Shown here: positions 1-12,014 of the stretch, one piece after another
Layout: every line of letters starts with the position of its first letter
How positions within the stretch are numbered: the stretch's first letter is position 1
Source of the DNA: Sinohyriopsis cumingii
Lineage: Eukaryota > Mollusca > Bivalvia > Unionida > Unionidae
Length of the DNA: 64,000 bases
Assembly: GCA_028554795.2 (NCBI GenBank)
Contig: CM068824.1
Span: forward strand, 158,484,289 to 158,548,288
Direction of reading: 5' to 3'
Notes under the pieces: generated by a model
Told to the model about the DNA's origin: nothing
The model's database searches: none
What the model saw: the letters and a program-made list of their open reading frames with translations, nothing else
Position numbers and translations under genes: made by a program

Positions 1-523
1 GCAGTCACCAACAAGACAACCCATTTCCAAGCCTAACTCAAAGTAGATCTAAATCACATTACATATTTAGCTTATATGTGAATTTATAAATGCTAAGTTT
101 GTGATAATTAGGTTCATGCCCTCTACCTTAAAAATTAGGGGGTGTCAAAATACGAAACTATCCAGTTGTACCTAGACGAAGACGTTCCAAATGAACTCGC
201 CAGCCATCCGTCTGGTTCAATGCCACTTTAACGAACCTAAAATTACTTGAAAACCAGACTAAAAATTGTGAAGGTCACAAACATCCGTTTCTCATTGGGC
301 GAAACAAGAAAGGTTTGCGTATTAATGAAGTTTTATCTTCTATCCCTGTGTTTACTAAAACAGAACAGAAAATTTATGCGAGAAAATGCTGCAATTGCAA
401 TATTTGTGATTTAATGCAGCTACTAGCCAGACGACCAAATTCTCATCATTAATCACACATTTTAGTTGATCATGTTCCTCAACCCACCTATGCACTAGGT
501 TTACACATCAGGTTTGACTTCTG

Positions 524-626
524 ACATTGTAGGACTACCCACCCCTGTGGACTAACCGGGGCGGGTGGGTGGGTAATACATATCATCTTGACTCTTTATC
601 AGAGTTCACTATTAGTCCTACAATGT
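524..626. repeat. Small foldback (inverted repeat) element
   Basis: Two 14-bp arms, ACATTGTAGGACTA at 524-537 and its exact reverse complement at 613-626, enclose 75 bp. The loop contains a GC-rich CCCACCCC / GGGGCGGGTGGG pair that can itself pair, which is unusual in this AT-rich context. It could be a tiny MITE or a chance hairpin; no clear target duplication is seen. Confidence 0.55.
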
Positions 627-2520
627 AGCACGTCGATCCTGTTAATGAAGCACTTACGTGATTCAAATAGATAATAAATTATGACTTTGATTGTAAAACA
701 TGGTAAGACCAGAAATTGGTATGAAAAATGATGACTGCAAAAATTGTTCCCTACAATAAAGCAGTGCATAAATTAATCAGAATAATAGAGGAGTTTCCTG
801 CACTTGTAGATGTCATTAACAAAAATGTCATACATTTGTCAAGCCAGAGAACAGGGAAAAAGTAAACACTAACTTATTTGAAAAACTAGTATTACATATG
901 GTTGAGTGGCAGTATGTTATAAAGGCTTTTGGACTATTACTGAAAAATAGTTTCTCACAAATGTGATCTAATGAGAGAAACTTATGTGATCATGTTATGA
1001 AACTAAGAATTTGCAGATATGTGATAAAATAATGAACTTGCCCATTTTCATTTTCCTTCTATCCTCTTGAAAGTTACAGACTTGCTCTATTATTCCATGG
1101 ACTCTATGAAATAGGCTCAGGAATCCTGTGTTCCATGAATGAAGAGTCCATAACTCTTCTGATTATTATGACATTCAGAAAAGAGCCCTGCTCATTCCAT
1201 ACCTGACCTATGATCTCTGGCTGCTACTCTCATCCACTTGTCCATTACTTGATACATTACTCCAACAAAAAAGGAGGTGGACCCACCACTCACCACATAG
1301 ACAGGCTAGAAGGTATCAGCTATTCACCTAGGAGAACAGTTAGTTGGGTTAGTCCCATCACACAAACACACTTCACTTTCATGACTGGCTTTAGGATAAC
1401 AGCAACCCTATTTAAATGTCTTCCTATCTGGAGAGAGATGCTTCCTCCAGCTTTTGAGTTCATTCTCTTGATCCCTGACCCCGTGGACTCTGAAGCATCA
1501 CAAATGGGGCATATTATTTGGGCATGCCTCCTTTGAAAACCAAGGAGGTCCTGGTGCATTCTAGTGATTATTTCCTTTCATGCTGATCTCTCTTTATGTT
1601 ATGTCAATGGCACACTCTGCAGGTGGAGTTTCTGAACCTCCACATAGATACTGCCTTGGAGATGTCTAACGTCTTGCTGAACAACTGCAAGTACCTTTTA
1701 AGGTTTGCACTGCTTCAGGTGGAGATACTATTCAAAGGCCTCATCTCACAGGATTGGGGGACCAGTAATGCTAGTCCTTGGCAGTGGTTATGGGTCTGTC
1801 AAAACAGGTCAAGAAAAATGTGCACCCTAAGCTGTCCTATGGGACCTTCCCCTGCATTCTCAGCAGTCTCCCAAGCAGTCTTTGTTTAAAGCTCCTCCCA
1901 TTTGTCATTTGCTAGCCGAGTAAGTTGGAGAGGCCACGTGAGAAAGTTGTAAGGCTTTACAACAGTAACAACGTTTGTTAATTTTGAGGGCCTTGTGAAA
2001 GATTAGTATTTTATACTACCGTAACAGAGTTAACTTCATTAGATACAGTATTTATCATTGTTATATTTATAAGGGAATCAGAGTTTTTATGCATGTGTTA
2101 TTAATGTTAGCCACATTGAGATTTTCTTTCACTTCCTCATAGACCTTCGACCTAAGCTATCTTTTGACCTCAGCAGCTTATTAATTGAGATATTGTTTGA
2201 AGTGTAAACATTTGTTCTTTAGTCAATTTGTTCAAGCTGTCAGAAAAAAAAAAGTCATTCCTGTCCTTCAGAGTCATATGTCAATTGGTTGTAAAAGTAA
2301 TATTTTGTAATGCTGCACAAAACAAAGTAACACCACTATTGTTTTTGTGGGGTGGTTAGGTTATTTTTAAATATTTTTTTTTTGTAATTGTCAGTGGGAA
2401 TTGAATTTATAGGATGAATTATAGTGAGCAGGAATTTGTGTGGAACTTAATTTTTGGAAAGAACAAAATATACTTTTATTTTATGATTTTGATGGATAGA
2501 ACACTAAACTGAATATTTTG

Positions 2521-2548
2521 AAATAATAATAATAATAATAATAATAAT
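2521..2548. repeat. AAT trinucleotide microsatellite
   Basis: About nine perfect AAT units in a row. No other content. Confidence 0.9.
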
Positions 2549-2654
2549 CTGGTACAAGGTGTTTGTTTAAAAAAACAAATTTGAAAGTCAGTTTGTATAC
2601 TGAGGTCACCTGCTAGAAAACCCTAGTTGGCTTTTCCCATGAGTGGCTGCTGCT

Positions 2655-2657
<3 letters not shown>

Positions 2658-2694
<37 letters not shown>
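2658..2694. repeat. TA microsatellite at a splice acceptor
   Basis: Roughly 18 TA units end about 16 nt before the acceptor AG of the NDUFS5 coding exon. The repeat therefore occupies the zone where the branch point normally lies, leaving only a short pyrimidine tract (CCTTCTTGTTTTTCAG). Confidence 0.9.
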
Positions 2695-2697
<3 letters not shown>

Positions 2698-2734
2698 TTC
2701 TTGTTTTTCAGGTTTTATTTCCTGTTTTGTCATA

Positions 2735-2935
2735 ATGGAGCCAAATATAGAACCGGTCATTTACTCACCACTAACCAAATTCACTTTGGGTTGGTTTAAT
2801 TATCAGTCAACAAAATGTGCTGGTTATGAGTTGGATTTCTATGACTGTGCTATGCGAGTAAGCAAAACCAATGCCAAGGAAATTTGCTGGAAGCAGTACC
2901 ATGATCTGATAGAATGTGCTAAAGGATGGAAACAG
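2735..2935 (+). CDS. NDUFS5: NDUFS5, complex I 15-kDa subunit, first coding exon (codons 1-67)
   Basis: Accessory subunit of mitochondrial NADH:ubiquinone oxidoreductase, located on the intermembrane-space side of the membrane arm. The exon encodes a twin CX9C protein: Cys-AGYELDFYD-Cys followed by Cys-WKQYHDLIE-Cys, both with exactly nine residues between the cysteines, as expected for a Mia40/CHCHD4 import substrate forming two disulfides in a helical hairpin. The ATG at 2735 is chosen because it opens the frame just after the acceptor at 2710-2711 and gives the family's usual N-terminal length; the open frame runs further upstream only through the TA microsatellite and intron. The exon ends CAG|gtattt at 2935 in phase 0. 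Together with the exon at 9269 it gives 100 residues, close to insect (ND-15) and vertebrate family members. The 5' UTR exon is not identified. Confidence 0.88.
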
Positions 2936-3290
2936 GTATTTTAGCTTGACTTTCATCTTTTGTAGTAGCTACATTTTGACTTGAGACGTACATTATTAAG
3001 AGGACTAATATTAGATCGGGGTTTTAGGAATGTACAGTAATAGAGCCAGCAGGACATCATTTCCTAAGAATTCTTGATCCATCAGCTCTAAGAAAATTAG
3101 TTTTAGACACAGGCTTATGGCTAGTGACTTAAAAAAATTCAAGCCCAGACTGAAATTCCACATGTCCAGACTCCAATTTCCATGTGCCCAAAAGTTCCCC
3201 TTTTTCAGTATTATGTCACTCATCGTTGCAGTTGCTAGAATTCAAATATAAATTCAGTAGGGTGTTTGAAGGTAATGCAAGTGGCTATAG

Positions 3291-3629
3291 CAGAGGTGGG
3301 CAAACTACGGCCCATGGGCCGCATGCAGCCCGCCAAGGGCTTTCATGCGGCCCACTAAGGGTTTTCATGTGGCCTAGGAACAAGTCATCATTCGCACTGA
3401 CTCAGTTTATGTTACTCTTTTTATCAAATAAATGTGCTTCTTTTGAAGTTTAAGTTTTCAAATATTAACAACATATTAACACTGAAAATTAATTATGATG
3501 TTATTTACAAAAACCTTTTGTTTTTTGCTATTTCAAATATTAATTATTTTACTTAATGAACTATGCGAACCGCATCAAGGTGTAAATTTGTGTATGCGGC
3601 ACTTGCACTGGAAAGTTTGCTCACCTCTG
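3291..3629. mobile_element. hAT-type non-autonomous element (MITE)
   Basis: The ends are imperfect terminal inverted repeats: CAGAGGTGGGCAAACT at the left and the reverse complement of CAGAGGTGAGCAAACT at the right (one mismatch in 16). The CAGRGGTSGGCAAAC-type end followed by a GCGGCCC-rich stretch is typical of Charlie-like hAT elements. The 8 bp on either side, ggctatag and gtctatac, agree at six positions and fit a worn 8-bp hAT target duplication. The length is 339 bp and no transposase is encoded. Confidence 0.75.
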
Positions 3630-4593
3630 GTCTATACTGTTCATCACTATACTCACTAGAGACTGGATTGTCCTGGTGTTAAAATTTCTCTGCTGGATTC
3701 TCTGAGCCAATCATGGTCCAAACTCTAAGTTGATGTATGTCAGTATGTTAATGCAGTATGTGCAACAAATTAATAGCCTCTCTCCCACCTTTTATCTTTT
3801 GCTGGCCTGTTTCACAAAACAAATCTGTGAACCAGTTTTTGTTTGACATAGCTTGTACTGTTGATAGATAATTGCTTCCTTAATCAGCTATAAAATATGA
3901 ATCCCACTTGAACAATATTCTGACAATTGAAATGATCAAACTTGGCATGTTATATATGCAGTTAGATCGGAATTCAAAGAAACATTGTCACTGTTCACAA
4001 TCTTGTCAAAAATCAATAATACATATGGTTTAAACATTTTCATTCAGAGCAATGAAACATAATAAGTTTTGTTCTGCTACATACATCTAGCATCGCTTTG
4101 ATATACCTATATTGGGTTGTACCATGTTCTGAAAGTACATGCCATTGCAAATTAGCACAATGGACTCACCTACAGCAGTCTTCAAACAACACCTCACTAG
4201 CTATTGTCAGCCAGTTAAATAATATATAAAATGGTGGTTTACACCTGACCTCTTCGCCTTTTAATTACTGCCCAAAGGATAGTATAAAATAGTTTTATAT
4301 CAACTCCAGTCATGACTGTTTACTGTTGCTATGTGCTATATGTAATGGGCATATACTAATGGTGTTTTTTTCTTCTTCATTTTTCGAAGATTACTGAAAA
4401 TTGTTTTCTCAAAAAATGACCATGTCAGTGGGTTTAGGAGTACAAAATTGTCCTTTTTGTCTTGACATGCCACATTACAATTGGATTAAAATCAGACCAC
4501 CGCTTCATGTAGGACAGTGGCGATCTGACTTTAATCAGATTGCACTGTTATGGCAGCATGTCAATGTATTTAAAATACATTTCCACTTTTCTT

Positions 4594-4839
4594 TGGGGCC
4601 TCGAGTGGTGTAAAGCGCTCACCATTCCGGATCACTGCCATCTCACCTCTGTCTGCGTGGGTTCAAGTCCAAGGCTCGGCTAGTGTGGGTACATGGGAAA
4701 GCCTGTCAGTAGCTTCTCGTTTGTCAGTGGTTCATCCCTGGGTTTTCCAGGGTTCTTCCTCCACCAGTTATACTGGCTGCCATGTATAGCCTCTCTTGTG
4801 CTGAAAAATGGCGTTAAACCCTAGAACAACAACAACAAA
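4594..4839 (+). mobile_element. tRNA-derived SINE, copy 1
   Basis: A tRNA-like head (box A-like gtggtgtaaagcgctc, box B GGGTTCAAGTCC) is followed by a conserved body (gttttccagggttcttcctcc) and a tail ending in (CAA)n. A perfect 12-bp target-site duplication, TCCACTTTTCTT at 4582-4593 and 4840-4851, proves insertion by target-primed reverse transcription. The same family occurs at 26252 and 33060. Confidence 0.9.
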
Positions 4840-5789
4840 TCCACTTTTCTTCAGAGAGATCAAAGTTTTCTCTTACAAATTTGGTTATTTGTTTGATAAG
4901 CCTGATGGGCACCTCTTTTAGAATGCAGGATGGGCTCAATCTGAAGTTAGAGGGGCCTGTGGGTGTCTGGCTATCACATTTTTTGAGCACTGATTAAAGA
5001 GCAGATATTATATTTCCAATTAGTGCCTTTTTTTTTTTACCTCACAGGCAAAAGACATAGATGATTCAAATAATATCTAATGGTATTGAATTATACTGTG
5101 AGTGCAGTTATAGCCATATTTGTATCCTTCACATATTATTCTCTACCATGAATAGTATAAAACAGGTATACTGGTAGTACAAGTTTATAATTCTAATTTT
5201 TATGAATTGACTGTGTTTTCTTCAGTTTGATTGGATGTATTTGGTCATGTGATGCTGATCTGAAATTTTTCACACATCGGTAAATGCTGTGGACTGTTTT
5301 TGGATCCCTGTTTTTAGGTCATTTTATATTAAGTTTTGTCAATGTGTTAAACCATATAAATAACAGCCTGCCCCACCCCACCCCATGACTTCTGATCAAA
5401 ATTGACAATCCACAGATTAAAATCACCCATTAGAAGTTAAAACAATGTAATTGCACAGACATTCCTGCACTCCAATACTCACCCTGTTTGCCAAAGAAGG
5501 CAATATGCCAGGCTTCACAAGCCGGTCTTCAGAAATTATTGCATTTCCCCTTGGTAACATTTTCCAGCGGTTGTTATTAAAGGTCAGGGTCTTATGACGA
5601 GCAAGGGATTTCACAAAAAATGGACATAAATTTGCTTTTGAAAGATCGAAATGCGCAGAAAGCAAGAACAAATGCTATAACAACACATTCTGTATGCCAG
5701 GTTAAAAACTGGAATAGCCTGATTTAAACTGCATTAACCTTTTTTCTAAATTAAAAATTTGATCATGACTAGCTCCTTAGATGGCATGT

Positions 5790-6270
5790 TCTACATAAAA
5801 GATAACTAACTCCTTAGACACCTGGCATGACATGCTCTGACACTCTACCCAGTACTACTACATAAAAGATAACTAGCTCCATAGACAGCTGGCATGACAT
5901 GCTCTGACACTCTACCCAGTACTACTACATAAAAGATAACTAGCTCCGTAGACAGCTGGCATGACATGCTCTGACACTCTACCCAGTACTACTACATAAA
6001 AGATAACTAGCTCCGTAGACAGCTGGCATGACATGCTCTGACACTCTACCCTGTACTACTATATAAAAGATAACTAGCTCCGTAGACAGCTGGCATGACA
6101 TGCTCTGACACTCTACCCAGTACTACTGCATAAAAGATAACTAGCTCCGTAGAGAGCTGGCATGACATGCTCTGACACTCTACCCTGTACTACTACATAA
6201 AAGATAACTAGCTCCATAGACAGCTGGCATGACATGCTCTGACACTCTACCCTGTATACTACTACATAAA
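5790..6270. repeat. 67-bp minisatellite, about 7 copies
   Basis: The unit reads from ccgtagacagctggcatgac to ataaaagataactagct. The outer units are more diverged than the central ones. It lies inside the NDUFS5 intron. Confidence 0.9.
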
Positions 6271-6581
6271 AGTCGACCAGTCAAAGATGGAACTAGGTAT
6301 TCTCTCACAGTGAAGAGGCTAATGAAAGAAAACATCCAGCTACCCAAACGTGAACACTTTGTTAATGAAGTCTGCTGATATGATGACAAAAAGAAAGTGA
6401 TTTGGAATTATAAAGATTAAATGATCATGCTTGTTATTTATTATTTATTGATGTGTAAATTGTTAAATAATCACTCACAAAGTTAACATAAACTGATAAA
6501 AACCATGATTATTTAAATCATACAGTGTACTATCTTATTTGGTTTTCAAGAGAATGAAATGGATCCAAATAACATGCATCA

Positions 6582-6785
6582 GCCTATTTTTCACTTGACA
6601 CTGGTCATAACTTTGATGTGTCCTAATTGTCCCTATTTTTCACTTGACACTGGTCATAACTTTGATGTGTCCTAATTGTCCCTATTTTTCACTTGACAAT
6701 GGTCATAACTTTGATGTGTCCTAATTGTCCCTATTTTTCACTTTACACTGGTCATAACTTTGAAGTGTCCTAATTGTCCCTTTTC
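6582..6785. repeat. 49-bp minisatellite, 4 copies
   Basis: The unit begins tatttttcacttgacactgg and ends cctaattgtccc. The four units are nearly identical. It lies in the NDUFS5 intron. Confidence 0.9.
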
Positions 6786-8637
6786 CCATCATGACTTAAT
6801 GAGTGGTCAAGTTGTACGGAAAACTTTAGTTGAAAGTCATCTTAGTACTAGTTTGGTTTCTGCAGCAGCAATTGGTAATATATTATTTTCAGTATAACCA
6901 CAGAACTAGAGAGGAAAGTGGCATGCATTTGCAAGTAAGGAAAAGTTATCAGGGTCATATGATAATGCAGATATTTTTCGTGCATATATCAACATTGATT
7001 TAATCCAAATGTGGCCACAGAATAAAATTAAAAAGTTATTATATGCATCTACTAACTAACAATACCACAAGGTTTGGTGTCTCTTTTTCAAGTAGTGCAG
7101 AATAAATTGCCTGGAATTAAATATGTACAGTCACATTAATGATAGTGTCTGATAGATATTGTGCTTGGAGTCGATGATCTCTCAGAATGCAAGATCTTGG
7201 TTACCATATCTTTAATCTGTTGGGAAAATTCGTGCTACTGTGTGAATAATTACTTGTTCAACTTATTTTTTTTAAAAAACTGTTTAATAAGGAGAACTAA
7301 TAATTAATGACTTGCTCAAGGAAGAAAGGGAAATCTTTAAGTTAATATTTTCATGTTAATTTGCTGTCTCTTCATGATTTAAAAAACTTAACATTCAAGA
7401 TCATACTTGGCTCAGAATGATGGCATTCGATTGGCTGATTTCAAATCACTGACCATTGAGAAATAAAAATTTTGAGTTTTAAGGGTGAGAATTTTTTGTG
7501 TAAGCTTGGGACTTAGATCATTTCCTGTAGCTATATCATTTCCTGTAGCTCTCACATTTAAATTTTTTCTTAAGTGATAGATATGTTACAAAAGAAACAA
7601 GTGTATGAATGCACACATACATATTCACATTTTTCTCAAGTTTCCCTGATCTTCACGTCTTACAGAAAATGGTTAGCTTCCCAGCAAAGAAATATCTCTG
7701 TGGAAACAAGATAGACTGTATGCAAACCATAGGATTATATAAAAAAAAATTACTTACTCTCTCATGGATGCCCCAGGGGTGGGAGTAGGACTGACAGTAT
7801 TTTCAAAAAACCATTGTGAAGCATTGACCTGATCCTATGATTTTGGCTATCCTACCACCACCACACCAATTTCCTGCAAATGCACATGGTCTGATACATT
7901 TGAGGAATTGGAATTTATATACCAGCAATATATTTTATCTTTTTTATTTAAACTATAGATTGATATCACTGAATTCGGAGCATGCAACTTTCACTCATAA
8001 TTTTTCTTATTGAATTTGTGATGAGATTCAGTACATGGTATTAATGTGTAATAAGAACAGCACCTATAATCGTGCTGTAAAATTACATATCATGAATGAC
8101 CTGTCATTTGCAAAATTCCTGCATTAGTAGTTTAAAGATGTCAAGTTCTGCAGTAAAATCCTTCCATAGATTGCTGTTGTGGTCTTTAAGTGGGTGTTTA
8201 TTGTGGTTAACAAATTTTAAGAAAATTTGTTGCACAGTCCACAACAGTATAAATTATCATTCATAATCAACCAACATTTTGAAATTATGAGTTTAGAAGC
8301 ACAGTGACATGTACATGTACAAGTGAATTTGACAAGACTTTGTATTTAGTTGAATGCTAATTAAAAAGTTGTGATGGCACTCTGACATTAATTTTGTAGT
8401 CAAATGTCTTGACAGCATGTGTTAGCTGTACAAACTTGTGACCATGATGACACAAGTGTGAATGGGTATTTATCATTTTACCCAGTTTGTGGATATATTT
8501 TAAGAGTTTCTTAAATGATTCCACTTAAATAACTTCCTTTTTGCAGTGGCCTTCTCCCCAAATATTCATTTTAGATTTATACAGACTTAGTGTTTTGATA
8601 CACTTGTATTTTGACCCACATTTAATGACATTCTAGC

Positions 8638-8723
8638 CATGACATCGGGCTTAAAGTCAAAGGCCATGACATCAGGCTTAAAGTCAAAGGCCATGACATC
8701 AGGCTTAAAGTCAAAGGCCATGA
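8638..8723. repeat. 27-bp tandem repeat, 3 copies
   Basis: Unit catgacatcaggcttaaagt plus caaaggc. The 27-bp period is nine codons, so an open frame passes through it on the - strand; nothing suggests that frame is a gene. Confidence 0.9.
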
Positions 8724-9268
8724 CAGAGAATTTTGCATTGCACTTACTGTCATCGTGTGAACATGTTACCTCTGACATTTAAGAAAATATTTTTGTTACC
8801 AAAAGTTACAGTTCCTCAAAAATATCGGAGACACTATCAGTATTCAGCCCATGTTTTACCTAGAATCTTTTGAGCAAGGGACACTGTCACCCTATCCAAC
8901 AGCTTTGGAGGAAACACAGAATTTGAAAGAAACAAATGATTGTTTTCATTGTATGCACAGGTGTGAAAAATTGGGGGATATACTGCCAAAAATACCAGCA
9001 ATCCTATACTCGGGATGCAGAACTGCTCAGCAGTTAAAAGGAATGAAAGGACAGAAGTGTTTGCATTATGTATGCTGATAATTCTTGTCACCCATTTGAG
9101 CATCAACTTCAGTGGACTTTTGTATGTAAACATGACAGCCCTAGTTTCTAATTTTATCGGCAGACAAGGTGCATCAGACAGTTACAGAATTAGTTGTAGA
9201 GAGATCATTGTGGTTCTGTATACATGTTGTTGAAAGTGCTAATAGAATTTTATCTTTCAAACTTTCAG

Positions 9269-9370
9269 TTAAAGCGATATGAAGAAATGAATAAAGAGCG
9301 TAAAAAGCAAGGCAGACCATATATGCCAGCACCACCTGCTGATGTTATTCCACCTTCCAACCCTTATTGA
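9269..9370 (+). CDS. NDUFS5: NDUFS5, complex I 15-kDa subunit, last exon (codons 68-100 and stop)
   Basis: The acceptor is tttcaaactttcag|TTAAAG at 9268. The exon continues NDUFS5 in phase 0 with a basic helix (LKRYEEMNKERKKQG) and the proline-rich tail (YMPAPPADVIPPSNPY) ending in TGA at 9368-9370. The K/R-rich helix after the second CX9C motif and the P-rich C-terminus match the family; the insect orthologue also ends with a short ...Y tail. This part packs against neighbouring membrane-arm subunits in known complex I structures. Two polyadenylation signals follow about 125 bp later. No break or unusual residue is seen, so the gene looks functional. Confidence 0.88.
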   Translation, partial: LKRYEEMNKERKKQGRPYMPAPPADVIPPSNPY

Positions 9371-9494
9371 TGATCTTGTGACCAACTTCTAGAAGTTCAA
9401 ATTGGATTTGCAGTTGCTTGTTGGGGAAATTCTTTAAAATGGCCAGGATAAAGAAAGACATTTTTTTATGAAATTAAAATATAAATAGTTGGTT

Positions 9495-9515
9495 AATAAA
9501 ACGACAATGAATAAA
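9495..9515 (+). promoter_or_regulatory. Polyadenylation signals of NDUFS5
   Basis: Two AATAAA hexamers, at 9495-9500 and 9510-9515, about 125-145 bp after the stop codon. They give a plausible short 3' UTR. Confidence 0.75.
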
Positions 9516-9559
9516 GTTCATCTTTGTTGTCTTTCTAACTTTAACTTTGGGAAACCATG

Positions 9560-10640
9560 ATATCACTCATTCATGTGACAGCATGAACAATGGTGAAAAG
9601 GTTTTGTCAAAGCTGGTTTTTATTGCCATAGGTTTGAAACTAAGGGAGGCATAGCTATCACACATTGACTGTAGAATCTGGAAGCATTGCTTATTCATTT
9701 GTATCTACCCTTCCTCTTGCCCCAAGGCAAGGTCATGGTCATTTTAAGACCTGGTAAAGTTTTCATTTATGATCACAAATTCCAGATTCTGGTGTAGCTA
9801 TCATACTTGGACTACATAATGAGGAAGCACCACTTTTCTTATCCATTCCTTCCCACGCATAAAGTCAAGATCATTTCAAATTCTAGGTTTGAGTTTTTGT
9901 TGAATGATTTTGAACTTTTTAGTTTTGTTTTTAAAAGGGGTAGCCATCATACTTGTACTGAAGATAGAAACCTTATATATCCATGCTCTACTGTCCTTTT
10001 TTTGACCCTATGTCAGGGTCTTTTAATAACTTTAAACAAGCTTTGGTTGAAGTTTTCCGCATATTTTTAAGTCCCAGATCCTAAGAGGGAAATTTGTTAT
10101 GCGTGGATGTTTGGACCATAGATCATGATGATCTGCTGTTTAAAATATGTAACCCCTACACTCCTTTGGTCCTTCAGACAAGTTCATGGTCTTTTGAAAA
10201 GGAAAATATACGCATCAAGCAGATGATCAGGTGAGACGTGTAGTTCCTTAGAGTATTCATATAATTATTGTATTGTTAGGACTGTATCAAACATGGGTAA
10301 TCCATCATAATCCACCTATTTCTCTTCAGTTTAGGGGCTAGCTATTATCTCCCCATAAAGGTTTTCATTAGATACGTTCCTACATTAAATCCAGTTGTTT
10401 TAATTCACCTGCATTAGTTTAGGCAACTTCTGTTACTCTAGCAGAAGCAATGTTGGAAATAATGGCCAAGTTTTTTAGTTTGTTTAGTATGCTCACAAGT
10501 GGACTGCAAAATCAAGGAGCACTGCCCTTTCATATCCACTCACCCCTACCCATCCTGTGACTCGTAGTCATGGTCGTGATCACTTGAAAACCTTGGCTAA
10601 AGTTTTAGGTTCAAGATTTTGTATTGTGGTAATTTCATAT
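9560..10640. repeat. Highly diverged tandem array, roughly 200-300-bp units
   Basis: Phrases such as 'gctatcatacttg', 'aaggtcatggtcattttaag' and 'aaagttttcatttatga' recur several times with heavy divergence, at about 9650-9770, 9795-9900, 9950-10060, 10160-10200 and 10560-10610. This is non-coding ancient repeat of a kind common in mollusc genomes. The boundaries are approximate. Confidence 0.5.
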
Positions 10641-12014
10641 TTGACATCAAGAATTGTTTTGCCCCCACTCCCAACGACTCGAGCAGGGTAAAGATTGTTA
10701 ACACACACACACAAAAATCAACAACAAAATCTGTCAGTAAAGAGGTGAGACATTTATTACTTCTGGAACTTTTTATTAACTTGCTGGGCCACAATGTGAA
10801 CTTACGATTTGCTCCAAACTTAGCACGCCCAGTCCATCCATCATCCATCTGTTAATATATTCTTTTCAACTACCCTTCAACCAGCCCTCCCACCATCACT
10901 TAAAACCAATTCTAAAGGATGCATTCTGACCTCGCGACCTTTTAAACTGAGCAGGTAATGCAGATCAATAGTCCACTATTATATGTCTATCATTAGTAAA
11001 AATTAAACAACCAATAAATGATATCTCGTCAAAAACTACCGCACAAATTACAACCAAAGTTTACACTGAGCATCCTGATGTCAGATAGTACCTAATGTCA
11101 TAATGTACCAATCAAATACAGTAGAACTCGTCTTGAAAGACCACCCCTCCTGCCAAAAAATAATGGTCCATCAAGACAAGTGGTCTCATGACAGGTCATA
11201 ACACTTTATAACCATTAAATCTGTGCATGGAGAACCTGGTCTCTCAAGACAGGTGTTCTTTCATAGCACTGGTCTCACAAAACAGGTTTTACTTTATACT
11301 ACTGGAAGTTGTGCAAAAACTAGCATTCATAATGATCCTTTATGGGTGTATACAGTCGCATCTTTTATTGCTGAACACTTATCTTGGATCAATAATTGTC
11401 AAACAATTTACAGCAACAAAAAGCATTATGCATCCATTTATTTGTATTTGGGCCATAGAGTGCATAGTCTTCCTGCACAATTTTATTTTGGGTATTATTA
11501 TAATTTTAGCTTCCTTGCACTAAATTATATATTTATTTTAAGATCAGTTTCTCAAAATCGAAATAAACAACAACACAAAAATGCTGATAAATTTGTGCAA
11601 CTAGTTTTGCATTTGCCATATGCTTCTTCAGTCACAAATGGTTTTAAAGAAATGGAAAATATGCATTATCATAACAATATAATATGTGCAATTGAATCAG
11701 AAAGATACAGGAGTCCTTAATGACAATGAATCGGTGAAGTCACAGTGCAGTTTAACATTTTTAATTAATCCTCATGTATACCAAATTTATAAATTCTTGC
11801 ATTAAAATTCTTTATAATTTTAAATCATGCTTTTAATATTAAGGCCTTTTGGGAACCCAGTAATAAAATTTGTACAGATTCATACATCATACATTTCATT
11901 CAGCACATGTGGTGACCTACTTTTCATTCTCCAGTGATCATGCATCTCTTTTACATTCGGGTCACTTTCTATAACTGTTACACTTATTTGTAGTCATAAA
12001 ACATTGACATGAAA
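10641..12014. other. Intergenic AT-rich sequence
   Basis: Contains a short (AC)n tract near 10702 and, at 11110-11300, phrases like 'cgtcttgaaagacc', 'tctcaagacagg' and 'ctcacaaaacagg' that look like worn short repeats. Open frames at 11223-11720 have no recognisable protein features. No gene is called. Confidence 0.4.

Larger units (their letters stand above)
1..2657. other. Upstream region, no recognised exon
   Basis: No open frame here resembles a known protein. Visible structure is limited to a small foldback at 524-626 and an AAT microsatellite at 2521-2548. The NDUFS5 coding exon begins shortly downstream behind a splice acceptor, so at least one non-coding 5' exon and the promoter probably lie in or beyond this stretch, but I could not place them. 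Confidence 0.5.
2936..9268 (+). other. NDUFS5 intron, 6.3 kb
   Basis: Bounded by GT (2936) and AG (9267-9268) and phase 0. It contains a hAT-type MITE, a tRNA-derived SINE, and minisatellites of 67, 49 and 27 bp, all listed separately. The remaining AT-rich sequence (for example 6800-8580) shows nothing recognisable. Confidence 0.8.

Noticed and set aside
1210..1889. Several 80-108-codon frames upstream of NDUFS5
   Set aside because: No domain, no consistent exon structure; lengths are within chance for this region.
2627..2734. Upstream extension of the NDUFS5 frame through (IY)n
   Set aside because: It translates the TA microsatellite and lies before the splice acceptor at 2711.
11111..11300. 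Possible pogo/Tc1-like inverted end (cagtagaactcgtcttgaaa)
   Set aside because: No convincing matching end or target duplication was found downstream.
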